64,000 nucleotides of DNA from Endozoicomonas arenosclerae (GCF_001562015.1 NZ_LASA01000061.1:33395-97394); one strand, 5' to 3'. Numbered from the stretch's first letter, positions 18,544 through 28,110 are shown. The notes: a model not told the origin generated them from the sequence alone. Program-made: numbers and translations.

Positions 18544-18582
18544 ATTGTCGGAAAATAATTAGAACAAAGGAGTCAGGTCGTC

Positions 18583-20013
18583 GTGATTCGCTTTCTGCTC
18601 AACGAGACTCTTGTTGAACTCGAGGACATTCCCTCAGATACCACTGTGCTCGACTATCTCAGGGGAAACTCTGCTTATAACCCTGACCGCAAAACCGGAA
18701 CCAAGGAAGGATGCTGCTCAGGCGATTGCGGTGCCTGCACAGTTGTTCTTGCCGAACCAGAAAATGATCGCCTCAACTATCAGACAGTGAACACCTGCAT
18801 CGCTCTCCTGCCTTCACTCAACGGCAAGCAGCTCATCACGGTAGAGGATCTGGCAGCAGGAGAGAAACTTCACCCGGTTCAGCAAGCCATGGTGGATCAT
18901 CACGGATCCCAGTGTGGCTTTTGCACACCGGGTATCATCATGTCCCTCTTCGCTTTTCACCACGAACCGTCTGATCAAAGACCGGATGTACTGGAAGCCC
19001 TTGGCGGAAACTTATGTCGCTGCACAGGCTATCAACCGATTGTTGATGCCGCCCGTGAAATAGCTGAAATGCCAAATACAGACGCATTCAGCCAACAAGA
19101 ACAAACAACCCTGCAAAAGTTAGAGCAGCTGAGGGAACAGCAAGATGACAAGGCTCAGGGAGTTTATATGCCAACGTCTGAAAAAGACCTGGCTGACTAC
19201 CTACTGAAATCCCCTAATGCCAGATTATTAGCCGGAGGCACAGACCTTGGGCTGGAAGTCACCCAACAACTTAAAGAAATACCGGATCTGGTCACTCTCG
19301 CCTCCGTTGAAGAGTTGAAAGAACTTTCCTGTACCGAAAACGAAATAGTCATCGGTTCAGCGGTAACCTATCGCCAGATAGAACCATTACTTTCCCAGTA
19401 TTTCCCGGAGTTCTCTGAGATGCTGGCTCGGCTCGGCTCCCAGCAGATTCGCAATGTTGGCACCCTGGGCGGAAATATTGGTAATGCATCTCCCATTGGC
19501 GACACGCCCCCGGTACTCCTGGCTCTGGATGCCAGTATTGAGTTGAGAAAAGGTGATCGTATTCGAACCCTGCCTCTGGAGCAGTTCTTTCTGGGATACA
19601 AGAAGACTGTGCTGGAAGAGAGTGAGTTTATTGCCCGCATCCGAATTCCTCTGACCAAGCATAACCTGAAAGTCTACAAACTCAGCAAACGCTATGGCGA
19701 TGACATATCCACAGTGCTGGCGGCCATCAACCTTGAGCTGAATGACCGTGGTGAAATCACCAGAGCCCGAGTCGCCTTGGGAGGAATGGCAGAGATTCCC
19801 AAACGTGCGACTGCCTGCGAACAGGCATTGATTGGACAAAAAGCCGACACTGCAACCCTGGAAATCGCTCAGCAGGCTATCCGGTCAGAATTCAAACCAC
19901 TATCTGATGTCAGGGCCAGCAGTGATTATCGACTGCAGGCTGCCTGCAACTTACTGGAAAGGTACTTCCTGGAACTGTCCGGGCAAAAGGCGAGGATTAT
20001 TGCTCATGCGTAA
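18583..20013 (+). CDS. xdhA: Xanthine dehydrogenase small subunit XdhA (2Fe-2S and FAD)
   Basis: 476 residues carrying two [2Fe-2S] clusters and FAD, which pass electrons from the molybdenum site to NAD. The plant-ferredoxin-like cluster ligands are in GCCSGDCGAC (Cys44, Cys49, Cys52) with Cys72; the second cluster uses Cys111, Cys114, Cys145 and Cys147 (CGFCTPG and LCRCTGY). The FAD domain starts near residue 190 with LLAGGTDLGLEV and includes GNIGNASPIGDTPP. The start is GTG, with AAAGGAG about 10 bases upstream. The stop overlaps xdhB by 8 bases. Confidence 0.95.
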   Translation: MIRFLLNETLVELEDIPSDTTVLDYLRGNSAYNPDRKTGTKEGCCSGDCGACTVVLAEPENDRLNYQTVNTCIALLPSLNGKQLITVEDLAAGEKLHPVQQAMVDHHGSQCGFCTPGIIMSLFAFHHEPSDQRPDVLEALGGNLCRCTGYQPIVDAAREIAEMPNTDAFSQQEQTTLQKLEQLREQQDDKAQGVYMPTSEKDLADYLLKSPNARLLAGGTDLGLEVTQQLKEIPDLVTLASVEELKELSCTENEIVIGSAVTYRQIEPLLSQYFPEFSEMLARLGSQQIRNVGTLGGNIGNASPIGDTPPVLLALDASIELRKGDRIRTLPLEQFFLGYKKTVLEESEFIARIRIPLTKHNLKVYKLSKRYGDDISTVLAAINLELNDRGEITRARVALGGMAEIPKRATACEQALIGQKADTATLEIAQQAIRSEFKPLSDVRASSDYRLQAACNLLERYFLELSGQKARIIAHA

Positions 20014-22366
20014 GCTACCGGACATTAAACAACCCGGCAAAACGACCAGCTCGGCAAAACACGACAGTGCTCACTTGCATGTGAGTGGCAAAGCCACCTA
20101 CATCGATGACCGACCAGATATGGCAGGCCAACTTCATGCCGGGTTTGGATTATCAACTGAAGCCCATGCCGAAATTGTTTCCATTGATCTTGAAGCCGTT
20201 AAAAACAGCCCTGGCGTCGTTCTGGTAGTAACCGCAAAAGATATTCCCGGGCACAAGGATATCGGTCCTGTTTTTCCCGGAGATGTGCTGCTGGCAGAAG
20301 ATAAGGTTCAATATGTAGGGCAACCTGTTTTTGCTGTTGCTGCCACCTCCCATATGGCCGCTAAGAAAGCGGTAAGAAAAGCCCGGATTGATTATAAACC
20401 TCTGGAAGCGGTTCTGGGGGTTGATCAGGCTATGGAAAAAGACTCATTCCTGCGACCAGAACATGTCATGCACAAAGGCGATGCCAACCGAGCTATTGCC
20501 GAAGCGCCACGAAGACTCGAAGGCGATATGCGCAACGGTGCTCAGGAGCACTTCTACCTTGAAGGACAAATCGCCAGCGTCGTACCTCTTGAAGACAACC
20601 AATACCATGTTTACACCTCAAGCCAGCACCCCTCTGAAGTTCAGAAGCTGGTTGCAGAAGTGCTGGGCATTCCCCTGAACAAGGTGGTCGCCGATGTCCG
20701 CCGAATGGGTGGTGGCTTCGGGGGTAAGGAAACCCAGGCGGCGGCTCCCGCCTGCATCGCGGCATTACTGGCCTATAAAACAGCTCGCCCGGTCAAGCTC
20801 CGCATCGACCGCCAACAGGACATGATGTCCACAGGCAAACGTCACCCCTTCCGACACAGCTATCGGGCAGGCTTTGACGATCAAGGTGTTCTTCAAGGAA
20901 TAGAAATGGAAGTGGCCGGTGACGGTGGTTATTCTCCAGACCTGACCGACGCCATTGTCGATAGGGCGATGTTCCATTCAGACAATGCTTATTATCTTGA
21001 AAATGCCATCGTTTCAGGACACCGCTGCAAAACCAACATCGCCTCCAACACAGCCTTTCGTGGTTTCGGTGGCCCTCAGGGAATGCTGATTATTGAACGG
21101 GTGATGGACGACATTGCTCGTAATACAGGTCTGGACCCTCTGGATGTCAGGTTGAACAATCTTTATGGCATTGGCGAAAGAAATGTCACTCACTACCACC
21201 AGACAGTCGAGCATAATGTACTTCCCGAGCTGATGGAGACACTTGCAGAAAGTTCAAATTATCGTCAGCGTAGACAAGCCATCACTGAGTTTAACAAGAC
21301 CAGTCCTGTACTGAAGAAAGGTCTCTCCCTGACTCCGGTAAAATTTGGCATCTCATTTACCGCTAAGCACCTCAATCAGGCCGGCGCACTTGTGCATATC
21401 TATACCGATGGCAGTATTCAGGTGAATCATGGCGGTACCGAGATGGGGCAGGGCCTTTATATCAAGGTGGCCCAGGTTGTCGCCCATGAGTTTGGTGTTT
21501 CTCTTGATCAGGTTCAGGTCACTTCAACCCGTACTGATAAAGTACCCAATACCTCACCCACTGCTGCCTCCAGTGGCAGCGACCTGAATGGCAAGGCAGC
21601 CCAGGACGCCTGTCAGAAGATACGTGACCGACTCATCAAGTTTGCTGCAGAGCACTATCAGGAAAACCCGGACGATATTACCTTCACTGACGGTCACGTC
21701 CACATGAAGGAACGAAGTATTCCTTTTGTGGAACTGATTCAAACGGCCTATTTCAATCGTATTTCACTCTCAAGCTCCGGTTTTTACAGCACTCCGGAAA
21801 TTCATTACGACAGGGAAAAAGCCTGTGGCAGACCTTTCTATTACTTTGCCTGCGGAGCTTCTGTCTCCGAAGTCACTGTGGACAGACTCACCGGAGAATA
21901 CAAGGTGGATCGGGTCGACATTCTGCACGACGTGGGTCGATCATTAAATCCCGCGATTGACCGGGGCCAGATTGAAGGAGGCTTCATTCAGGGCATGGGC
22001 TGGATGACCACAGAGGAGGTTGTCTGGAACGAGCAGGGGCAACTGCTAAGCAACAACCCGGCTACCTATAAAATTCCAACCATTGAAGACCTTCCGCCTG
22101 TCTTTAATGTTGAACTGTTTGAACAGGACAACCCGGAACATACCATCTATCACTCCAAGGCGACGGGTGAGCCTCCCTTAATGCTGGCAATTTCCGCGTG
22201 GTCAGCCATTCGTGATGCGGTATCCAGTTTGTCGGACTACACAACAAGCCCGGATATTGATGTGCCCGCTACACCTGAAAGAGTTTTAAAGGCTGTCATG
22301 GACATTCAGGAGAGTCAGAAAACTCAACCCCAAAGGCAACAGGAGCCCGTCTATGGAATGGATTGA
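20006..22366 (+). CDS. xdhB: Xanthine dehydrogenase molybdopterin subunit XdhB
   Basis: 786 residues, as expected for the large subunit, which holds the molybdenum cofactor and oxidises hypoxanthine and xanthine to urate. Cofactor-binding loops visible: MGGGFGGKET, AFRGFGGPQG, GGTEMGQGLYIK and ATGEPPL; the Glu of the last is the catalytic base in the family. I start it at ATG 20006 (MRKLPDIKQPGK) rather than further upstream inside xdhA, because AGGCGAGG precedes it and the protein begins there in the family. It overlaps xdhC by 14 bases. Confidence 0.95.
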   Translation: MRKLPDIKQPGKTTSSAKHDSAHLHVSGKATYIDDRPDMAGQLHAGFGLSTEAHAEIVSIDLEAVKNSPGVVLVVTAKDIPGHKDIGPVFPGDVLLAEDKVQYVGQPVFAVAATSHMAAKKAVRKARIDYKPLEAVLGVDQAMEKDSFLRPEHVMHKGDANRAIAEAPRRLEGDMRNGAQEHFYLEGQIASVVPLEDNQYHVYTSSQHPSEVQKLVAEVLGIPLNKVVADVRRMGGGFGGKETQAAAPACIAALLAYKTARPVKLRIDRQQDMMSTGKRHPFRHSYRAGFDDQGVLQGIEMEVAGDGGYSPDLTDAIVDRAMFHSDNAYYLENAIVSGHRCKTNIASNTAFRGFGGPQGMLIIERVMDDIARNTGLDPLDVRLNNLYGIGERNVTHYHQTVEHNVLPELMETLAESSNYRQRRQAITEFNKTSPVLKKGLSLTPVKFGISFTAKHLNQAGALVHIYTDGSIQVNHGGTEMGQGLYIKVAQVVAHEFGVSLDQVQVTSTRTDKVPNTSPTAASSGSDLNGKAAQDACQKIRDRLIKFAAEHYQENPDDITFTDGHVHMKERSIPFVELIQTAYFNRISLSSSGFYSTPEIHYDREKACGRPFYYFACGASVSEVTVDRLTGEYKVDRVDILHDVGRSLNPAIDRGQIEGGFIQGMGWMTTEEVVWNEQGQLLSNNPATYKIPTIEDLPPVFNVELFEQDNPEHTIYHSKATGEPPLMLAISAWSAIRDAVSSLSDYTTSPDIDVPATPERVLKAVMDIQESQKTQPQRQQEPVYGMD

Positions 22367-23192
22367 TGCCCTGTCAGATCTTAAGCTGTCGGGCCTGCCC
22401 GGAGTACTGGTCACTACTCTGGGCTCAGCTGGTTCTGCCCCAAGAAAATCCGGCAGCAAAATGCTGGTCACGGAAGAAAGTAGCTTTGACACTGTTGGAG
22501 GAGGTCACCTGGAGTACCTTCTTATTGAACGAGCCAGAGAGTTACTCACCTCAGGTCATTCTGAACCGGTGATGGAACACTTTCCCCTTGGTCCCAGACT
22601 GGGGCAGTGCTGTGGGGGAAGCGTCAGTGTCATGCTGGAACCCATAGCAGGCTGCAACTTCCATATTGCTATTTTCGGTGCAGGCCATGTGGGTAAAGCC
22701 TTGATCCATGTACTCTCACCTTTAAACTGCAATATCACCTGGATGGACAACAGGGCCGAACTTTTTCCCCAGAGCTTGCCCGTTAACGTCTCGAAAGTGA
22801 TCTGTGAGCAGCCGGAAGAAGAAGTGGCAGCATTGCCGGAAAATACCTTTGTTCTGGTCGTGACCCACAACCACCAGCTCGATTTTGCGATTGCGGAAGA
22901 AACCTTAAAAAGAAAAGACAGCCAATGGTTAGGCGTCATAGGCTCCGAAACCAAAGCCAAACGTTTCCGGCAACGTCTGGAACACAAATCTTTTGATCAA
23001 GGTCTGATTGATCATATGAAGTGTCCGGTAGGACTGGAGATGGTTGGCGGCAGACAACCCGCCGAAATCGCTATTGCCATTGCCGGAGAAATACTGGCCG
23101 TTAGAAATGGTGCTCGTAACAGCCTTACCCGAAAGAGAGAAGGTATTCCATGGCAAGAGCTTAAAACTTTACTGGACACAACACCCGCCTGA
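22353..23192 (+). CDS. xdhC: Xanthine dehydrogenase accessory protein XdhC
   Basis: 279 residues. XdhC binds molybdenum cofactor, promotes its sulfuration and inserts it into XdhB. The N-terminal XdhC/CoxI domain shows LVTTLGSAGSAPRKSGSKM and the TVGGGHLEY turn, then a Cys-containing GQCCGGS loop; a Rossmann-like domain follows with FGAGHVGKALIHVL and the VIGSETKAKRFRQRL segment. It overlaps xdhB and completes the xdhABC operon. Confidence 0.94.
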   Translation: MEWIDALSDLKLSGLPGVLVTTLGSAGSAPRKSGSKMLVTEESSFDTVGGGHLEYLLIERARELLTSGHSEPVMEHFPLGPRLGQCCGGSVSVMLEPIAGCNFHIAIFGAGHVGKALIHVLSPLNCNITWMDNRAELFPQSLPVNVSKVICEQPEEEVAALPENTFVLVVTHNHQLDFAIAEETLKRKDSQWLGVIGSETKAKRFRQRLEHKSFDQGLIDHMKCPVGLEMVGGRQPAEIAIAIAGEILAVRNGARNSLTRKREGIPWQELKTLLDTTPA

Positions 23193-23343
23193 CTGGCCTG
23201 CAGTCTCCAAAGTTTTCTGGAGGCTGCTTCCTACTGCGATAGCTTCGCCTATATTTTCTAAATAGATACTCGTTTTGCTGTAAAGCCTTTCAGGGATCGA
23301 GTGATGCACATCGACCAATGCCATTTTTTCAAGGACGAAAACA

Positions 23344-23784
23344 ATGACAGCGAACCGCTTTTTATCAGTCCTCGCCGGATTATTATTCCTGAATATCGCT
23401 CTTGCCGAGCTACCCCCCTACGTTTATGAAGAGTGGCAGGACAACTCTCCGGAAGAACTCATCGTCACAGTCAAGAGAGTCAATGTTCATGTAGATGAAA
23501 ACAACAACAGGCTTTTGCATTGCTCTGTAACAGTGATAGTCGACGATGTCATGCGCTCAGAAACGGACCTGACGGAAGGTGTTATCCTGAAAATTCGATA
23601 CTACCATCGCATTCCAGAACCTTATTTTACTGGCCCCAGCCCAATACCTGTTATTAACGCCGGAGAGTCCTATCTGGCTTATCTCAAAAAAGTCGATGAA
23701 CAATTCTACACACCGTCAGCAGGCGGGCTGAGTTTCATCCCGCAAAATAGTTTTCAACTGTTTACACCCCAGGTGGATGACTGA
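23344..23784 (+). CDS. Secreted hypothetical protein
   Basis: 146 residues. Residues 1-21 are a clear signal peptide (hydrophobic FLSVLAGLLFLNIALA, cleavage likely after ALA), so the mature protein is periplasmic or exported. The rest is beta-rich in appearance, with one Cys. No family recognised. AAGGA lies 9 bases before the ATG. It converges with the HxlR gene, whose stop is 2 bases away. Confidence 0.75.
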   Translation: MTANRFLSVLAGLLFLNIALAELPPYVYEEWQDNSPEELIVTVKRVNVHVDENNNRLLHCSVTVIVDDVMRSETDLTEGVILKIRYYHRIPEPYFTGPSPIPVINAGESYLAYLKKVDEQFYTPSAGGLSFIPQNSFQLFTPQVDD

Positions 23785-23785
23785 A

Positions 23786-24163
23786 CTATTGATGAGTTTC
23801 CCGAGCCTGCTGGTAGTGAACACCCCAAACCATTAACTGATCTATTACCGGAGACAGAGTCTCGCCCAGCTCTGTCAGACTGTATTCCACTCTTGGAGGC
23901 ACTTCGGGATAGATGGTCCTTGAAATCAGGCCATCTTCTTCCAGGCTTCTCAGTTGCAAAGTCAGCATTCTCTGAGTCACTCTGGGCATGAGTTTTTTGA
24001 GCTCGCTGAAGCGTAATGTGCCCACCCTTAGTTTATAAAGAATAACCCCTTTCCATTTACCACCAATGATGTTCAGAGCCACTTCCACGGGACAGGCCAT
24101 CAGGCCTTTTTCGTAATCCTTTGTCAGTTCCTCAAGACTCTTTGATTCAAAAGAATCTGGCAT
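23786..24163 (-). CDS. HxlR family transcriptional regulator
   Basis: 125 residues, a winged-helix HxlR protein: CPVEVALNIIGGKWKGVILYKL, then FSELKKLMPRVTQRMLTLQLRSLEEDGLI and YSLTELG. The Cys before the helix-turn-helix (Cys24) is typical of redox or electrophile-sensing members. It is divergent from the nitroreductase-family gene at 24321, which it probably controls; that pairing is common. Confidence 0.9.
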   Translation of the reverse strand: MPDSFESKSLEELTKDYEKGLMACPVEVALNIIGGKWKGVILYKLRVGTLRFSELKKLMPRVTQRMLTLQLRSLEEDGLISRTIYPEVPPRVEYSLTELGETLSPVIDQLMVWGVHYQQARETHQ

Positions 24164-24320
24164 ATTGATCCCCCAAAAGTATTCATTTTTTCCAATAGTA
24201 TCAAAATTATCCTTAAGATAAAAAAAGCATACTACCTATCATAAATGTGCTTTCTTCCTTTTTTATACTAAAGGGAATAGAGTCTGTTTCACACCCTTAT
24301 TTACCCTCTGGAAGCCCCTT

Positions 24321-24992
24321 ATGAAAGCAACCACCAAACAGCAGATTCTGGAAGCTTTTCAGTTCCGTCATGCCTGCAAAAGCTTTGACGCCGAGCGAAA
24401 AATTCCTGACGAGGACTTCAACTTTATTCTGGATGCAGGGCTGCTGTCGCCCAGTTCGTTCGGATTTGAACCCTGGAAGTTTCTGGTGATTCAGGACATG
24501 GACATCAGAAAGAAAATGCTTCCAGTATGCTGGGGTGCTGAAGGGCAGCTGCCAACAGCCAGCCACTTTATGGTGATTCTCGCTCGTAAAGAGCCTGGGA
24601 TGATTTACAGCTCACCCTACATTGAAGAGCACATGAGAGAAGTAGAGCAGCTGCCTGATGACATCGTTGATCTGAAAAGTGGCTTTTACAAAACCTTCCA
24701 GACCGATCATTTCAAACTGACCGAGTCACCTCGAGCCATGTTTGACTGGTCCTGCAAACAGACCTATATCGCATTGGGCAACATGCTGAGCGTATCAGCT
24801 CAGATTGGTATTGATTCCTGTCCCATTGAAGGTTTTGATCTGGAAGCACTGGAAGGCATTCTTGAGAAGGAAGGTTTGCTGGATCGCCATCACTTCGGCA
24901 TCAGCTGTCTGGCAGCTTTTGGATACCGTCAGGATGAGCCCAGACCAAAAACCCGCTCTCCTAAAGACAGACTGATTCAGTGGGTCAGGTAA
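24321..24992 (+). CDS. NAD(P)H-dependent oxidoreductase, nitroreductase family
   Basis: 223 residues with the FMN-binding nitroreductase fold: the N-terminal FRHACKSFD (Arg and Lys contacting FMN), LLSPSSFGFEPWKFLVI, and C-terminal LAAFGYR. Members reduce nitroaromatics, quinones or electrophilic alkenes with NAD(P)H. Divergent from an HxlR regulator, which suggests induction by such compounds. The substrate is unknown. Confidence 0.88.
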   Translation: MKATTKQQILEAFQFRHACKSFDAERKIPDEDFNFILDAGLLSPSSFGFEPWKFLVIQDMDIRKKMLPVCWGAEGQLPTASHFMVILARKEPGMIYSSPYIEEHMREVEQLPDDIVDLKSGFYKTFQTDHFKLTESPRAMFDWSCKQTYIALGNMLSVSAQIGIDSCPIEGFDLEALEGILEKEGLLDRHHFGISCLAAFGYRQDEPRPKTRSPKDRLIQWVR

Positions 24993-25031
24993 GACGGACG
25001 GTATAGCTGAAGCTATAAAACTCCAGTGACT

Positions 25032-25142
25032 AGTGCAGACCTCATACCGTTCGCACTGAGCCTGTCGAAGTGCATAACCAGCATCCTTCGACAGGCTCAG
25101 GATGAACCGTGTATGTATGAGCCTTCATACTTGGCTGCACTA
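25032..25142. repeat. REP-like palindromic element
   Basis: The core is a perfect 15-bp inverted repeat, CTGAGCCTGTCGAAG (25056-25070) and CTTCGACAGGCTCAG (25086-25100). The symmetry continues outward with gaps: CTCATAC against TATGAG and TAGTGCAG against CTGCACTA. The motif CCTTCGACAGGCTCAGG is a well-known type of dispersed bacterial palindrome. A diverged relative is at 63761-63793. Confidence 0.75.
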
Positions 25143-25148
25143 GGACAC

Positions 25149-25799
25149 TCAACGTTTACGAGCCATCATCAACCCGTCGCCTACAGGTAACAACACCATA
25201 TCCACTCTGTCATCCTGCTGAACAAATCGATTACATGCATCAATAGCCCTGGCTTCCTCATCCTGGGGGTTCACTACCGAGCCACCCCATAGACTGTTAT
25301 CCACCAGCACCAAACCACCGGGCTTCAATAGTTCAAGGCAGCGCTCGTAGTAATTCAGGTGATTTTCTTTGTCTGCATCAATAAAGACCCAGTCAAAGGT
25401 TTCCTTCTGGTCTTGCATTTCAACAAGGCTATCCAGAGCAGGCTGAATTTTTAACGTAATCTTTTCGGACACTCCTGCCTTCTGCCAATGCTCTCTGGCA
25501 ATATTGGTCCATTCTTCAGATACATCAAGGCAGGTCAGGTGGCCTTCTTCTGGCATAGCCAATGCCGTTGCCAAAGCGCTGTATCCTGTGAATGTACCGA
25601 TCTCTATTCCCTTTCTTGTACCATTCATCTTCACCAGCATTTGCATGAAAGCACCCTGTTCCGGCGAGATCTGCATTCGCCCTCCGGGAAAATCTTCCAT
25701 CAATGCTCGTAGTTCACTGAGTACGGGATGATCCCGAATACCCACCTGGGTAAGATAACGGGCAATGTCTGGTGTTATGGTCAGCGTTTTACTGGACAC
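25149..25799 (-). CDS. Class I SAM-dependent O-methyltransferase (CCoAOMT-like)
   Basis: 216 residues of the family 3 (caffeoyl-CoA type) O-methyltransferases. The SAM-binding motif I is GIEIGTFTGYSALATALA; DWVFIDADKENHLNYYE and GGLVLVDNSLWGG carry the metal-binding acidic residues. Bacterial members methylate small catechol-like compounds, often with loose specificity. It lies downstream of puuE on the same strand but is not an obvious part of purine breakdown. Confidence 0.92.
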   Translation of the reverse strand: MSSKTLTITPDIARYLTQVGIRDHPVLSELRALMEDFPGGRMQISPEQGAFMQMLVKMNGTRKGIEIGTFTGYSALATALAMPEEGHLTCLDVSEEWTNIAREHWQKAGVSEKITLKIQPALDSLVEMQDQKETFDWVFIDADKENHLNYYERCLELLKPGGLVLVDNSLWGGSVVNPQDEEARAIDACNRFVQQDDRVDMVLLPVGDGLMMARKR

Positions 25800-25835
25800 A
25801 GTGGCCTCCCTCCAATGTAAATATTTATTCTCTAT

Positions 25836-26792
25836 TCAAGCTGGCTCTGCAATATTTGCCACCCTGGCTTCAGACTCTTTATAAGGATGCTGCTCATGCC
25901 AGTGACGGGCAATCTGTTCCCGGGTACACAGCCATACTTTTTCCTTCGATAGCACGTAATCAAGGAAACGTGCAAAAGCTGCAGCTCGTCCAGGCCTTCC
26001 TACTAAACGACAATGCAATCCTACAGACATCATTTTTGGCTGCTCTTCCCCTTCTTCGTAAAGGGTATCGAAGGTATCTTTCAGATAATTGAAAAACTGA
26101 TCTCCTGAATTAAATCCCTGATTTGTAGCAAACCTCATATCATTACAATCCAGGGTATAGGGTACGACCAGCTGGGGTTTCTCAAAGCGAGTATCCCAGT
26201 ACGGAAGATCATCAGCATAACTGTCTGCATGGTAAAGAAATCCCCCTTCTTCCACTACCAGCTGTTCTGTATTGGGACTGCACCGCCCTGTATACCAGCC
26301 CAAGGGACGACTGCCTGTTAACTCTTTATGAATCTGGATCGCTTTCTGCATATGCTCACGCTCTTCTTCCAGATCGTGAAACTGATAATCAATCCAGCGA
26401 TAACCATGGCTGGCTATTTCCCAGTCGGAATCAAGCATGGCCTGAACAGCTTCAGGATTTCGCTGCATGGCCATGGCAACACCATAAACAGTGACGGGAA
26501 TATTTCTTTGGGTAAACATCCGGTGCAAACGCCAGAAGCCGGCCCGGGAGCCATATTCATAAATGGACTCCATACTGATGTGGCGCATCCCATCATACGC
26601 CTGAGCACCAATAATTTCGGACAGGAAAGCTTCTGATGCTTTGTCACCATGCAGTACAGAGTTCTCACCACCCTCTTCGTAATTAATGACAAACTGAACC
26701 GCTATGCGCGACTGCCCGGGCCATTGAGCATGAGGAGGGGTTTTACCATACCCTGTTAAGTCCCTGGGGTAGTTGTTATCCCTGTGATCCAT
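25836..26792 (-). CDS. puuE: Allantoinase PuuE (polysaccharide deacetylase type)
   Basis: 318 residues, the PuuE branch of the NodB/polysaccharide deacetylase fold, which hydrolyses allantoin to allantoate without the binuclear centre of classical allantoinase. Characteristic segments: RDLTGYGKTPPHAQWPG at the N-terminus, NYEEGGENSVLHGD, EIASHGYRWIDYQ, GWYTGRCSPNT and SVGLHCRLVGRPGR. It is divergent from alc, with a RutR-like operator between them. Confidence 0.93.
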   Translation of the reverse strand: MDHRDNNYPRDLTGYGKTPPHAQWPGQSRIAVQFVINYEEGGENSVLHGDKASEAFLSEIIGAQAYDGMRHISMESIYEYGSRAGFWRLHRMFTQRNIPVTVYGVAMAMQRNPEAVQAMLDSDWEIASHGYRWIDYQFHDLEEEREHMQKAIQIHKELTGSRPLGWYTGRCSPNTEQLVVEEGGFLYHADSYADDLPYWDTRFEKPQLVVPYTLDCNDMRFATNQGFNSGDQFFNYLKDTFDTLYEEGEEQPKMMSVGLHCRLVGRPGRAAAFARFLDYVLSKEKVWLCTREQIARHWHEQHPYKESEARVANIAEPA

Positions 26793-27099
26793 GGCGAACT
26801 CCGACTTATTTTTCTTCTGTTTATAAAAATGTTTTGAAAAACAGCTTCATCTCGAAGAGTGCTCAAAGCATTTTTCATGCACTATTGGCATTGTTCCAAA
26901 TCAATATATTGATTGATCAGTGGTATCTATGGCATAAACTCCCAAAGTCTGACTAAATGGTCAACATTTAGTTTACAAGTTCACAAATGATCACAGTCCA
27001 TTTTGTCAGACCCTAAAGAAGAAATCCCCTTAATCGTCTCGGCTCGACCGGGGTGACAAAAAGTTTCTCAATAACACCAACAACAAATCTGGATACTGA
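26793..27099. other. Divergent control region, puuE / alc
   Basis: 307 bp with no gene. It holds a RutR-like palindrome overlapping a second palindrome (26949-26972) and AT-rich flanks suited to two divergent promoters. An isolated TGATCA lies on each side of the operator. Confidence 0.55.
26949..26972. promoter_or_regulatory. rutR: RutR-like operator 3 with overlapping palindrome
   Basis: CTGACTAAATGGTCAA (26949-26964) matches the RutR site at 12 of 14 defined positions. Overlapping it, ACTAAATG (26952-26959) and CATTTAGT (26965-26972) form a perfect 8-bp inverted repeat around GTCAA. Lying between puuE and alc, it could control both directions. Confidence 0.65.
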
Positions 27100-28110
27100 A
27101 TGGATAATTTGGCTAATAGCTCTGATGAGGCTGTGCTCTGGCGACAGACAAAAGTGGATCTTGCTGCCCGGTCTCTGGGTGGAGACGTGCTCTCAGCCAG
27201 CGACGACTTCTTTGCAGAAAAGGACAACCTGCTCCTGGCTTCTGAGCCAATATTTCTTCCGGAAAAATATACGGCCTATGGCAAGTGGATGGATGGCTGG
27301 GAGTCCCGGCGTCGCAGAAACGGTGACCATGACTGGGTGATTGTCAGGCTGGCAACCCTGGGCATGGTCGAAGGGGTTGAAGTGGATACCCGACACTTTA
27401 AAGGTAATGCACCCGGTGCTGTGAGACTGGATTACATAGCCAGTGAGTCAGACCCTGATGAGCACAGCGATTGGCAGCCCATGACAGAACAATTGCCCGT
27501 TGATGCAGACGCCCGCAACCTGATTCATCTGGACAAGCCGGTTGAAGCCACTCATATTCGCCTGCGTATCTTTCCTGACGGAGGTGTCGCCCGACTCAGG
27601 GTCTACGGAAAAATCCTCTTCAATACCCAACACTTTTTACCTAACGAGCCGATTGACCTGACAGCATTAATGAACGGTGCTCGCCCGGTAAGCTGCTCGG
27701 ATGCTTTTTTCAGCCCCATGCAAAATCTGCTTCGCCCGGGACGGGGTGCGGACATGCACGATGGCTGGGAAACCAAAAGAAGGCGCAATGGCGGCCATGA
27801 CTGGATGATTATCAGGCTCGCAACGCCTGGTTCCATCGGGAGAGTAGAAATAGACACCTTGCACTTCAAAGGTAACTATCCAGACAGAGGAAGCCTGGAA
27901 GGCTGTTATTGCGAAAGCGAACAGCCCGATGAGCACGTGCAATGGCAAACCATTCTGCCAGAACAGAAACTGTATGCTCACAGAAATCATTCCTTTGTAG
28001 AAAAACTGCAGAACACTCAGCAAGCCTACACCCATGTCCGCTTAAATATTTATCCGGATGGGGGCGTATCCCGATTGAGAGTAGTAGGTCAGCCGGAGCA
28101 GACAAAATGA
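27100..28110 (+). CDS. alc: Allantoicase
   Basis: 336 residues, splitting allantoate into ureidoglycolate and urea. The protein is an internal duplication, as in the family: each half has GKWMDGWESRRRRNGDHDW or HDGWETKRRRNGGHDW followed by VEVDTRHFKGN or VEIDTLHFKGN, and ends in THIRLRIFPDGGVARLRVYG or its counterpart. The ribosome site is weak (GGA, 8 bases before the ATG). The stop overlaps the uraD start. Confidence 0.94.
   Translation: MDNLANSSDEAVLWRQTKVDLAARSLGGDVLSASDDFFAEKDNLLLASEPIFLPEKYTAYGKWMDGWESRRRRNGDHDWVIVRLATLGMVEGVEVDTRHFKGNAPGAVRLDYIASESDPDEHSDWQPMTEQLPVDADARNLIHLDKPVEATHIRLRIFPDGGVARLRVYGKILFNTQHFLPNEPIDLTALMNGARPVSCSDAFFSPMQNLLRPGRGADMHDGWETKRRRNGGHDWMIIRLATPGSIGRVEIDTLHFKGNYPDRGSLEGCYCESEQPDEHVQWQTILPEQKLYAHRNHSFVEKLQNTQQAYTHVRLNIYPDGGVSRLRVVGQPEQTK

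Larger units (their letters stand above)
18123..18582. other. Divergent control region, purine permease / xdhABC
   Basis: 460 bp with no gene. Two RutR-like palindromes (18355-18370 and 18528-18543) lie in it, the second only about 40 bp before the xdhA start. The sequence between them is AT-rich. Promoter elements cannot be fixed with confidence. Confidence 0.6.
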
